Below, one piece after another: positions 8,401 through 17,965 of a stretch of 20,805 nucleotides of DNA. Each line of letters opens with the position of its first letter. The first letter of the stretch is position 1. Location of the stretch: the NCBI GenBank assembly GCA_001632425.1, contig KV425714.1, forward strand, positions 1-20,805, read 5' to 3'. Origin of the DNA: Neolentinus lepideus HHB14362 ss-1. Taxonomy: Eukaryota; Basidiomycota; Agaricomycetes; Gloeophyllales; Gloeophyllaceae. The translations under genes were made by a program, and so were the position numbers. The notes under the pieces were generated by a model. That model was not told the origin of the DNA, searched no databases, and worked only from the letters and a program-made list of their open reading frames with translations.

Positions 8401-11400
8401 ATGTCGACGACGGTCGCCCCGCTCCCGCAGATTTCCATCACCCTTCAAGAATCGACACCCAGCAGCTCGCCATTGAACGCTGGACCGCTATCGCAGGCAT
8501 CCGACGTGTTCGATCACAGCCTTTCTGGCAGTTCCTCGCATTCAAGGAATGATACCAGCTTCAGCAGCACAAACTCTCAAGGGGCGGGCTGGGGATCGAA
8601 TTTCTGGGTGACGCTCGTAGATCCCCAGGTACGCCGCGATCTTCGGGTCAGCCAGTCGCCGCATTCCCCTGACGCTTCTGACAGACTCAAGCCTCGTTCT
8701 ACGCTTGCCCTGCGACTGGTGAGGTCAGCTGGGACCCTCCCGTTGGCAATTTCGTGTACGCTGCGCCGCCTTTGAGGTCCTCTTTACGTACTAATTTGCC
8801 TCGCGGCTTGCCAGCTTGCCTCCGAGCGAAGAGGGCGAGTGGTGGGAGCTCGTGGATGAAACACGCAACCTGCCGTACTATTACCATACGAAGAGCGGGG
8901 AGACTGTATGGGAGCGGCCTGACTCGTTCGTTATACCTTTGGGAGTGTTGCAGGTGCGTGATAGCGTGCCCACTTGAGTTTGATGCCAGATTATAACGAA
9001 TCTCTTTGATTTACATTTCTTTCTTTGCCCATTACGTTCACAATCCTTTCCAATACTCGGGTTCGTACACACGCCTCGTTCGCATACCGCTGCTCTCTAC
9101 TTGTGATCTGTCATCCACATCCTAGAACACAACCCTAGGTCGACGCCTTTCGACGTCCTTCCGCAATTCGCGAGCCTACGACAGCAACTTCAACCCTACC
9201 GCCACCTCCTCTCCTGCTTCGGCTTCCCCCTCCGCGCGTCCGAACAACCGTCGCTCCCGATCATATACCACTAACCGCTCACACACCTCTGGCAGCAAAC
9301 CCCCTGCCGCCCGGGGTTCTCCTGCATCCGCGGGGAAAGCAGCGGGGAGAAAACAAGTGATACGAAGGTCATTCTCGAACGACCAGTATCATGGCCTGTA
9401 CAACGGCGACCCGAAGCTGCCGCCCATCCCGGCTTCGCCGTACTCGACTGACGCGTCGTCGATCAAGAGCGTGCGGGTCGACGCGAATGGCAGCAGGAAG
9501 AGCAAGGAGGGTGGCAGTGCCAAGCCACTGCCACAACAAAAGGTGAATGGAGACAATAGTGGCGCCGCAGCCAACGCCACCAAGACGACGTACCATCGCC
9601 CGGCCCATCCACAAAACCTCGACGCTGCGATCGAGCTCATCAACTCTACGCCCTCATCCACGCCTTCACGGCCCTCGTTTAACTTGCGGGTGCAGACCTC
9701 GTCGACGCCGACCTTCTTGGACGACTTGAGCGGGAGTGCGCCGACGACGCCGCCAACGCCGCGAGAGAAAATATCCGCGCCGCCGACGCCAACGCCGACG
9801 AGAGAGACGAAGGGGAGAACGGGAGTGCCTCCGAGTCCGAAACGGCCTGCGCCTGCGCCGCCCTCGGGGAAGCTGGGCGGGAAGGAGATTAGTGGGCCTG
9901 TGTTGAACTACGGTGAGCGCTCGCTGGTCCTTGATCTGGGGTAGGGGAAATGGGGACTGATGGGCCGGGCGCTTATGCCGTTGACAGAGGCAACGAAGAA
10001 CCTGTCCCCGATTAAGAACCGTGCTGCAGGGCAGCCCATCCCCGTTGAGCCAAGGCCGAGTATGGCTAGTCGAGGGTATGCTGATACTCTCTCCTCTCGC
10101 TATGATTATTTAAGGATGTGTTGTGGTAGCTCGTACCCGCTTCTTCCGCACGACCTCGCGTCGGATATTCAGCAGTTCATTGAGTCGGAATTTGCGAAGC
10201 AGTATTTCTCGACGCATCGTACGGGGTTCATATTCAAGCGCAAGGTACCGGTTGCGCAGATGATGGCGTGGCAAAAGGTGCGTTTTTCGTCGATGCTCGT
10301 GCCTCCGAGCATCGCAGTGAGACATACCGCACACCCAGGCGCCCCTTACCTCGCCACTTCTCGTGCTCAACCGGGACCTGCACAAAGACGCTGTCAAGAT
10401 CTTTAAAGTCATTGAGCGGATTATGGGGGACAGAGATCGGGACAGGCCGGTGGGGGTGCGGCAGGCGGAGCAGTACAGTTCGACTGTTTCTTCGATCAAC
10501 GGGCAGATGAGTGAGCGAGAGAGGGGGGGCTTGCTCGAGGAGGAGCGGTGGTTACTTGGCGAGGGTCTGACGCACGGGGAGCTCCGGGATGAGATTTATT
10601 GCCAGGTGATGAAGCAGCTGAACAAGAATCCGAATCCGTGAGTCGCGTATTGCATCTGCTCCCTTTCATATCGGATCTGATCTCTATTGCAGGGAAAGCG
10701 TGTTCAAGGGCTGGCAGCTCCTTTGCGTCTTGTTGATAACATTTCCGCCGTCGAAGAACTTCGAGACCTACTTGCAGTCGTTCATCCACCAGTGCACGAC
10801 GCAGGCCGAGGGGCGTGTTGACGTCATGGCGAAATATTGCTTGAGGAGGTTAGCATACGTATCGAAGAAAGGGCCTAGAGGCAAACCGCCGAGCACCTCT
10901 GAGATCGAAGTCGCGTCCGTACGTACCTAGATTTTGATTTCTGGTTCTGATCTCACCACGAACTTGTACAGGATGCAGCATTTAACCCGTCAATTTTTGG
11001 CGAGTCCCTCGATATCATCTTCCGCTTACAAGAACGTACATATCCGCACGCCAAGGTGCCCATCATCCTTCCCTTCCTTGCCGACGGCATCCTCGCGCTG
11101 GGCGGGACCAAGTCGGAAGGCATCTTTCGTGTGCCTGGCGATGGCGACTCGGTTGCGGAGCTGAAACTGCGGCTCGACCAAGGTTACTACACCCTCGAGG
11201 GCGTTGATGACCCGCATGTGCTGTCCAGCTTGTTCAAGCTATGGCTCCGGGAACTGCTTGACCCTTTAGTCCCAGACGAGATGTACAACGACTGCATCAC
11301 CGATGCGAAGGACCCCGAGATGTGCATTGACATCGTGCAAAGGCTCCCGACGGCCAATCGGCGTGTGGTGCTGTTCGTCATCAGCTTCCTGCAGCTGTTC

Positions 11401-11718
11401 TTGGAGGATAAAGTGACGAGCGTCACGAAGATGACGAGCCCGAATCTGGCCCTTGTCATGGCACCCAACCTTCTCAGATGCAGCTCGGAGAGCATGTCAG
11501 TTGTATTCACGAACGCGCAGTAAGTGACTCGCCGATTGCAGTGAGGCAGAGTGAGCTGATGGCTTCCTAGATACGAACAGCACTTTGTGCATAACCTGCT
11601 CCTGCACCTCAAGTGCAACACCATCGATCCGGACTACGTCCCGCAGCACGGTCTCGGGGCGATATCCACCGCACCGCCGCCACCGCGCATGACCAAAACT
11701 CGCAGTCGCCGCTCGTAG
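8401..11718 (+). CDS. WW-WW-MyTH4-RhoGAP protein (ARHGAP39/Vilse-like Rho GTPase-activating protein)
   Basis: Ten exons: 8401-8628, 8685-8755, 8815-8953, 9126-9912, 9988-10075, 10130-10277, 10339-10637, 10693-10918, 10972-11519 and 11571-11718; 893 residues. Every junction keeps phase. WW-like 1 spans residues 69-95 (W69, Y82, W92, P95) and WW2 109-135 (W110, YYY 121-123, W132, P135). Residues 147-430 are Ser/Pro-rich and probably disordered, with proline tracts. MyTH4 covers about 440-640 (DLASDIQQFIESEFAKQYF, ELRDEIYCQVMKQL, GWQLLCVLL). RhoGAP covers about 663-865 with the arginine finger in EGIFRVPG (R715), the KLWLRELLDPL motif and NLALVMAPNLLR. It should switch off Rho/Rac/Cdc42-type GTPases at cytoskeletal or polarity sites. 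The intron 10076-10129 is 54 nt and in frame, so it may be retained in some forms. The third intron (172 nt) is unusually long here. Confidence 0.9.
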
Positions 11719-11960
11719 CGACTTCTTCATTCGTTTATAACTAATGCCTATCACTCGTTCGGGCACCCACTTGGCGTCTTGTACGTTTTGCACCTGTTGT
11801 AACTTCATTCCTATTCCTATTCTTGCTTGGAAGGACGGATGCTCATGTCCTTATTCGGCTACTCTACACTTCTACCCGATCCTAGATTATACCATAGTTT
11901 GCGACAACGGGGTGGAATTAATACCTATTATTTATATTAACAATATTATACCTAACAAGG

Positions 11961-13332
11961 TCACGCAAACCCTGTCTTGGGATAAGACGAGGTCGTGTCT
12001 CCGGGCTCCACCATGTGCTTTAGATTGGTCCGTGAATTCTCATATTCGCCCTCTAACACCCATTCCGACTCTCGAAGCTCGTCCTCCTCGCCGTCAGGCG
12101 CATGGTGATCGTCGTCTGGCTGTGTAGAGCGTACTATCGCCTCACACTTCCGAACGGCATCCCACACCTCCTTCTCGTCTATACCGGTTCCGCACACCCG
12201 CCCATCTACGATGACCCCAGCGACTCCCTCCCTCCCGGATAACTCCCGACCAATGGAGAGCACAACACGGCGCACGAAGCCGTCGGGATCTACACCGTTT
12301 GCACACATCTCCTCGAGCGATGCACGCACAGCGCCCAAGTCGCGGAACGCGCTCCACTGGATACGGATGAGCTCTCCGTACACGGGCGCTGTGCACAGCA
12401 TCACGTAGGTGGACGTGTTCGCGTCGCGCGCGTACTGGAAGAGGGCCAGTGCGAGGTGCGGGTTGTGGAACTTGGTGTGGAGGATGCGGAGGAGATGTGC
12501 GAGGGCGCCGGACCCTCTGACGGGGTGGGGCAGCTCGGAGGTGTCAAATAGCTTGCGAAGGGCCCACTGCATCAGCTCGTAGTCGTTCTCGCAGAGCTCA
12601 ATTTCCTCTATCTGTCGGTCGAGCTCCATCTGCGCTTTGATCTTGTCCTCTGTCGACGTCTGCTTGTGCTGCCTTTGGAGCGCTGCGCCGCGCATCCGCG
12701 ACAGGGGCCCGCCGACGCCTGGGGAGGTGTGTACGACGCCCTTGTCGCCCAGCGCATTGAAGATCATGTCGAACATGTCGTTGAACGCGGAAAGCTCGGA
12801 TTTGGACATGGTCTGTCGTCGGCGCATGGCCGCGGGTAGATGCGAGGAGGACTGCCCGAGAGGGAGAGCACGGCGGTAGGACGAGTTTGGGGGTGGTGTT
12901 GGGGAGAGGTTGTCAAAGATGTGGTCCCAAGACGAGGATCTCGATGGCGACGTGAGAGGCGGTCTGGTGAAAGTGAGGCGCACGAAGTAGTTGATATTGA
13001 TAAGACGTACTCTGACTGCGACCCCTCGCCAGCGCGCGTAGAGTACCTTCTCTGTCCTTTCGTCCATGCATTCCGATATAGTGTGTTGGATGGGACTTTT
13101 GCGGACACGCTATCGAGGTGTGTCGACCATGCGTCCTCGTTCTCAACGAGCGGTACGTCGGATGCTTTCGCCTTGGACTTGCTAGTTGCAGAAAGTATCC
13201 GAAATGCTCCTGGAGGCACTGGAGGCCGCGTCAAGAGAAATATATTCAATGCGGACGATAAGCAGGCGTACCGGAAGAGGAAACAGACCTAGTGAAGCTC
13301 GGGCCCGCCTTTGCAAGTTTGCTGGCCAGCAT
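11961..13332 (-). CDS. probable mitochondrial protein with Mtf2-like C-terminal domain
   Basis: Exons 13332-13272, 13218-13011 and 12963-11961 on the minus strand, introns of 53 and 47 nt, 423 residues. The start at 13332 gives MLASKLAKAGPSFTRSVSSS, a basic, Ser/Ala-rich and acid-free N-terminus typical of mitochondrial import. A second acid-poor stretch contains YRNAWTKGQRRYST. The core begins near residue 136 with RRRQTMSKSELSAFNDMF, then IEEIELCENDYELMQWALRKLF and a helical region (ALAHLLRILHTKFHNPHLALALFQYA). This pattern is what I know from fungal proteins annotated with the Mtf2/Nam1 C-terminal domain, which act in mitochondrial RNA processing and translation. The assignment is by recalled motif and needs a profile search. 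It ends 242 bases from the RhoGAP stop, convergent. Confidence 0.7.
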
Positions 13333-13344
13333 TATAAGACGTGA

Positions 13345-13672
13345 GTGGAACGCGAACTCGAATACGGCCAGCTGGAAAATGAAAGGATACACGATGACAA
13401 ACAAAGACAAAGTGAAAAGTCCCTAACTAGCAGGAGTCTTTCTAAAATTGGACGCATGAGTGGCTCTGGGGAATATGATACTTATGGAGAAGTCGAGGAC
13501 GTACGTGTGTTCGCTGATATACGGAAATGATGACTAACACGACCCATCAAATTTATAAGGAGACTTGTAAAGATTTTGCAGCGTCCTCAAGGAGTAACAC
13601 TTGGGGAAGACGAAAATGAGCAAGCCTCTCTCGATATTTTCAATCCTTATATCATGCTGCGATCCAGCTTTT
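13345..13672 (+). other. possible exon remnants, unrecognised
   Basis: An open stretch to 13500 ends GEYDTYGEVED directly before a GTACGT donor. Acceptor AGs at 13572 or 13581 would join it in frame to RPQGVTLGEDENEQASLDIF...RSSF, which ends at a GTAAGT donor (13673). The amino-acid composition looks protein-like, but the upstream frame has TGA at 13342 and the first ATG comes late (13456), and no convincing next exon was found. It may be a decayed gene whose 5' end was lost next to the Mtf2-like gene. From 13673 to 14040 I see nothing further. Confidence 0.25.
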
Positions 13673-14040
13673 GTAAGTATCACTCTGTGCAGAGCGAGTG
13701 AAAATTCAATACTGTATTCAACACTATCCCTGATTACCGACGCAAGGGAATTCTTAACGGGACAAGGAGAAGGGAGAGAAATATGCTATCACGACTTCTC
13801 AGGTATGTAGGTTGGTCCAGAACCTCATATATCACAGACCTACTCTAAAGTACGACCTTACTGCCCGTCGTTCTGCAATGGCAGACCCAAAGTATCCACG
13901 ATAAATAATTGTATGTCACCAGATCTAGAGTGGTACTTGACACTATCTGAATGTCATCGCCGATATTTCGACGGGAGCTATTTTTCGCTAATGCATGCTC
14001 CTCAAAATAGTAGATTCAGAGCTAGGGAACAATCGATAAA

Positions 14041-15046
14041 CTACCACGAAGTAATCTCGTAGACGCGCGGCAGTTCCAGCCACGCTTGTTTCAACTTCGA
14101 GATCGTCGGCATGGGCTGAGGAGGGAGCAGACGGAACTCCAATCCATGGAGACGACGGTTGACCTCCGCAGCGACTTTTCCGAGCTGCAAGAGCTGGACC
14201 TGGTACCACTCATCTCTCTCCCAGGAATGCCTCAGCGCCACTGCACGGGGTACCAGCGTGTATTGTTTTACTGAGACGGGAAGTGGTCGGGGATTGAGGA
14301 ACGAATCGTTAGACGAGTATTCGTGCGATACACAGAGCACATCTAGAATGTACCTGGCATCCAGACCTAAGAGTTCCACAGATGAGAGACAGATATCCGT
14401 CAAGCATGGCGATGCTCGCAAAACAAGTAATTGACTGCTCCAGTGTGCGCTCCTGAAAGGACATGGGAATCGGAAGGAAATGTGCAGGTGTGTAAGTGCA
14501 GGATATAACAGTAATGCACTGTCCAGTGACGTATTGTGAGTGACTAATAGATCGAAAGGGTCGGCATGGTGGTGGAAAGTCAACTGGCGCAAATGAGGAA
14601 AACGTGTCGCTAAGACTACGACAAAGATGGGGCAACCGCGGGCTCCGTTGTCTGCATCGACAATGCAGTGGAAAGTTTCGAGGGTACTGGATACGAGGCC
14701 TATTATTTTATGGGCTGCATGGGCTCACTCTGGTAAGCAATATGACACAAGGATGGCTAGCTTTGAATGCAGACTGACCTGCGTCGTGGCTAGTAACCGA
14801 CAAGAAAAGATGTCTAACCCTTTCGGATATGTTGACAGAGCTTGAATGAGCGCGAAAAGCATCCAGAAACTTTGACATTTGCAGAGGAGTTTCGAGAGCT
14901 ACAGACGCGAATCGATATTTTTCCATTGCGTCTCTGAGTGTCCTTGAAACGCTCCGCAGAGAGCAAGCTGTCTTGCCACCGTCATAGGATACCGCGATCG
15001 AGCAGATCTGCTGTAGTAATTCTGCCGGGATGTCGTCGAGGCTCAT
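14041..15046 (-). CDS. F-box-like protein C
   Basis: Exons 15046-14779 and 14714-14041, intron 64 nt (GTCAGT...TGCAG, phase 1), 313 residues. The start MSLDDIPAELLQQICSIA gives the F-box-like motif, followed by G-G-K-T-A-C-S-L-R-S-V-S-R and K-Y-R-F-A-S-V-A-L. The more distal acceptor at 14715 was chosen because the nearer AG leaves an in-frame TGA; it gives AHKIIGLVSSTLETFHC, which aligns with the exon 2 opening of the other paralogs. Later blocks are FPHLRQLTFHH, LYPALTHLHISF and SVKQYTLVPRA. It is more diverged from A/B than A and B are from each other. It is divergent from gene D across a 1-kb shared upstream region. Likely role: SCF adaptor, substrate unknown. Confidence 0.8.
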
Positions 15047-15442
15047 ATTAACAGGCAGAGGACAACTTGAAGAACTTTTGAGGCAAGAACTTTCGAGATA
15101 AGAATTTTCGAGACGAGAACGTTCGCGAAAAGAACTTATTCAATTGGCTGATACGTCTTTCGTGGAGTTCGAGGAGATCGTACTTACTTCTTTGGACTTC
15201 GAGCTTGGATTGCTAGAGTCGAATTATCAATAAATAAGAAACCGACATACATATTTGACACGTGTAATCACGCAACCGTGACCTTGTCACCTGCCGCGCG
15301 CAATCCAATGAGGGAACTAGACGACTCGCCTCTCCAGGATTTTGCCAGCCCAACCACTCTGCTTCCAGCTGGCTGCACAACGGCAAAGATTTCGGAAATG
15401 TCCTCTAGGTGACAGAGGCGGTGCACTACGTAAGGGCCAATG
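15047..15442 (-). repeat. gene C upstream region, inverted copy of 19138-20655
   Basis: Read on the minus strand, this block matches the plus-strand block 19138-19275 plus 20435-20655. Shared stretches include GTGCACCGCCTCTGTC, GAGGACATTTCC, AAAATCCTGGAGAG, GGTGACAA, ATTACACGTGTC, CTCTAGCAATCCA, CTCCTCGAAC and TTAATATGAGCCTCGACGAC, the last running into the start codon. It therefore holds the promoter and 5' leader of an F-box gene and serves as the uninterrupted reference for the element at 19276-20434. Confidence 0.85.
15072..15135. repeat. 15-bp tandem repeat with heat-shock-element-like units
   Basis: Four 15-base units start at 15072, 15087, 15102 and 15117, each beginning GAAC or GAAT, plus a final GAAC. 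The fourth unit reads GAACGTTCGCGAA, a perfect GAA-nn-TTC-nn-GAA arrangement; the others keep parts of it. The array lies about 25-90 bases upstream of the gene C start and is absent from the related upstream region at 20435-20622. Binding by a heat-shock factor is only an inference from the pattern. Confidence 0.75.
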
Positions 15443-16046
15443 AGGACCAATTAAACCGAAAAACGTAAAGTCCTTACCGAGCGCCGCATTTTAACGTTGG
15501 CATGACGTTGCGTCCAATATTCGTGACTCCTACGCAACTCGTCGTCAAGCTTTGCGTTTCAGCCACATATTACCTCTTTGCTTGGCTCTCACGTGATGCA
15601 CTGCCTCTGTCTAAAAAGACGTTTCCGACACTTCGACGTGCTGACTTCAGAGCGATGTGTTATAATCTTGCGAGCCAATCGCCACACAATAAGGCCTCGG
15701 GTACCACGCATCTAATGGAAGTCGACTATCTCAGAAGTTCTGATTCAAGTCTATCATCGCTATCTCTAATTGTTTATACGAGCATAAATGAAGATGTCTC
15801 AGTCTCAGATACCCTATGCGGCTGCTCCGCGACCATACCGTGATCAGCATTCTCCCGCGTTCGTACTCCTTGAATACGATCGTCGATGCATCTACATCGA
15901 CGATAGCCGTCGGTCTCTAATTTATCTAAGAATACTCCTCGGTGCGGATATCGCGGCCCTCAATTACTCGGCGAGTGTCTCTCTATTTAAACACGAAACA
16001 GTGAATCTAGCGAGCTACTTTCCCCGCGCCGTGCTCTCAGCTAACA
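15443..16046. other. intergenic region between divergent F-box genes C and D
   Basis: No gene was seen. Open frames at 15502-15843 and 15788-16102 have no recognisable content; the second overlaps the start of gene D out of frame. The region must hold the promoter of D and distal promoter parts of C. Confidence 0.45.
15984..15991 (+). promoter_or_regulatory. TATA-like element of F-box gene D
   Basis: TATTTAAA lies 56 bases before the ATG of gene D. Position and sequence are suitable for a TATA-like core promoter; there is no direct evidence for the transcription start. Confidence 0.35.
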
Positions 16047-17177
16047 ATGGACACACTTCCGGTAGAATTGGTCGACAGAATCTGTTCTTTCGCTTGTTGT
16101 GATGGCGGTCTTACTGCTTGCTCTCTTAGATCTGCTTGTTCGTTGCTCTACGCTGTGACGGAACGATATAGATTCCATACTGTCGTTGTTACAGGCTCTC
16201 AGCAAACATCACTCCTCCGAGACGCCCTTAGAGACGCTCTTGGTTCAGGTCGAGCAACCGTTCGGCACCTCTTTATCACAGTCAACGAGCGAGTAGACAG
16301 AGCTGCAACCCATGCAGGTATGTGCGCTTCCATAGATGGCTTTGCTCTTCGTACTGATTTAGCGTTAGCGAAGGATGTCATTTGCCTTGCGGCACCCACG
16401 CTGGAAACACTCGTGTGCCTCGTCGAATCGGTCCCTTCAAACTGTCCCATGTATTACCCAATATCCTCCACGACGTCATTTCCCCGCCTTACCCACCTCA
16501 CGTTCCGGCATCCAGAGATCTTGACATACTCGAAACTCATTGCCCGCCCTGGAACTGTTATTCAATTTCCAAAACTGCGCTATGTGCACGTTGCGTACGC
16601 ATGCCCCGTCAGCATTCTTACCGCCCACTCAGTTATTTCCGCAATAACGGCTCGGAGCGGAGATAGTCTCACCCACCTGCGCTTGTCAGGTGTAGCACTC
16701 AGAAGCGCCGGTACGGGAGCATTGTACAACCCCATCGTTCCTGTACTGCGGGCGATGCTTCGTCTGGATCCAGCGCTCGGCCTTCCTGCTACACCACCGT
16801 CAGTGTGGTCTTATGTTATCCAACCCCATTACACTCCACGACTTTTCATGTGCACTCGGGAGGAGGCGGACATCCGCGAGACCCTGGATGAAGTAGTAAA
16901 GGAGAATGAGAAGAAGGGTGGCATGCGCCTCGTTCTTCTTTCCCCCATCGTCCACGAGGCACGTTGGATGGACAAGAAGAGCGTCAAGGAGTGGAAAATG
17001 GAGTGGTTAATGGCCCAGGCGAGTGAACGTGATGCACTGTACGAGTATGTGGAGGGCGCAGGCAGAGGGTCGTGCGTTGACTCAGACTGCTGTACACAAT
17101 GTGGTTCCCGAATTACCATCAACGGCACCGGGGATACGGAGCACGGACTCGATACCTGCGAGTCATGTCGAGCGTGA
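16047..17177 (+). CDS. F-box-like protein D with C-terminal CxxC...CxxC tail
   Basis: Exons 16047-16317 and 16369-17177 give 359 residues; the intron is 51 nt (GTATGT...TTAG, branch-like TACTGAT, phase 1) and sits where the paralogs have theirs. Because it is 51 nt without a stop, the unspliced frame is also open. The start MDTLPVELVDRICSFACC gives the F-box-like motif, followed by C-S-L-R-S-A-C and R-Y-R-F-H-T-V-V-V. Exon 2 opens KDVICLAAPTLETLVC, and then come FPRLTHLTFRHP, FPKLRYVHV and SLTHLRLSG, leucine-rich strands like those that bind substrates in other F-box proteins. The last 30 residues carry C332-x-x-C335 and C354-x-x-C357, a possible zinc site absent from A, B and C. It is closely related to pseudogene E. 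Probable SCF adaptor. Confidence 0.87.
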   Translation: MDTLPVELVDRICSFACCDGGLTACSLRSACSLLYAVTERYRFHTVVVTGSQQTSLLRDALRDALGSGRATVRHLFITVNERVDRAATHAGMCASIDGFALRTDLALAKDVICLAAPTLETLVCLVESVPSNCPMYYPISSTTSFPRLTHLTFRHPEILTYSKLIARPGTVIQFPKLRYVHVAYACPVSILTAHSVISAITARSGDSLTHLRLSGVALRSAGTGALYNPIVPVLRAMLRLDPALGLPATPPSVWSYVIQPHYTPRLFMCTREEADIRETLDEVVKENEKKGGMRLVLLSPIVHEARWMDKKSVKEWKMEWLMAQASERDALYEYVEGAGRGSCVDSDCCTQCGSRITINGTGDTEHGLDTCESCRA

Positions 17178-17271
17178 TGTTGATCTCGATCCGTTGCATT
17201 GCACAGCAGCATCTATTATCGGATGACTAGAGCCATGACAGTGAGGATCCGTTCTCTGGATCTATGTCCTC

Positions 17272-17277
17272 AATAAA
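17272..17277 (+). terminator. AATAAA polyadenylation-type signal downstream of gene D
   Basis: AATAAA lies 95 bases after the gene D stop codon, within CCTCAATAAAATATG. The position fits a 3' end signal; fungal signals are loose, so this is tentative. Confidence 0.35.
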
Positions 17278-17879
17278 ATATGTCGTATCACATGTGTAGT
17301 AGCGTGTAATAGAAGACTCGAACTGCGATGCCTAGATGTTGGCCGTGAATCCAAGGGCAGGCTGTTGTGGCGTGCCGTACAAGAAAAGAAAAACAAGCAC
17401 AAATAATCAGCCACCCGCCAGACGTATCACGTGCCCAACTACGAGCAATGGACACATCTTATCGGAAGGTGATAAATGACGGTATGGAGTGGTAGCTCAC
17501 ACAATATTTTGGTACGAGCAGGTCACCATGAAAGGATCAGATCGTGCAGCTTCCATGGTGGCGTATCCCGCGAATTGACTTTAAACCTCGATCTTTGCAG
17601 CGATCATCGCTTTTTGAATTTGTGCGAGGACTAGCACCAATGTGAGATCGTGATTCACGTTTCCTCCATCATTCCAATACTAATAGTCATTAGATCAGCC
17701 ATAGACAGCAACATATCAGTTGCGCTGCAATCACCTGCCCTTGTGCTATTCCAAACTAAGTACCAAGATTACTGTTGCCATCGCTCACGCGAGCAGGGGA
17801 TATCCTTCTCCTGACAGCAATCATAGGCACTGCTACGTATTTTGGTCTGACGATCGCGCAAGCTAAGAATATGTTGTCT

Positions 17880-17886
17880 TATAAAA
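17880..17886 (+). promoter_or_regulatory. TATA box upstream of F-box pseudogene E
   Basis: TATAAAA lies 80-86 bases before the old start codon of E, at a normal promoter distance. It suggests the promoter survived longer than the reading frame. Confidence 0.4.
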
Positions 17887-17965
17887 CATGAAACTCGGAT
17901 CGGATCTTGCTAGGTCGCTGTACGCTTTACAAGCATCTCGCATCCCGCCTAGCATCCCGTCAACA

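Larger units (their letters stand above)
17178..17965. other. intergenic region between F-box D and pseudogene E
   Basis: No coding sequence was found. It holds the AATAAA downstream of D and a TATAAAA upstream of E; otherwise it is unstructured to my reading. Confidence 0.5.

Noticed and set aside
7944..8552. 202-codon plus-strand open frame
   Set aside because: It overlaps exon 1 of the RhoGAP gene in another frame, is rich in Arg/Ser without motifs, and has no support.
12840..13292. 150-codon plus-strand open frame
   Set aside because: It is antisense to the Mtf2-like gene, which has a mitochondrial presequence and phase-consistent introns.
14730..14778. Nearer acceptor for the gene C intron
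   Set aside because: It would place TGA in frame at once; the acceptor at 14715 restores the family alignment.
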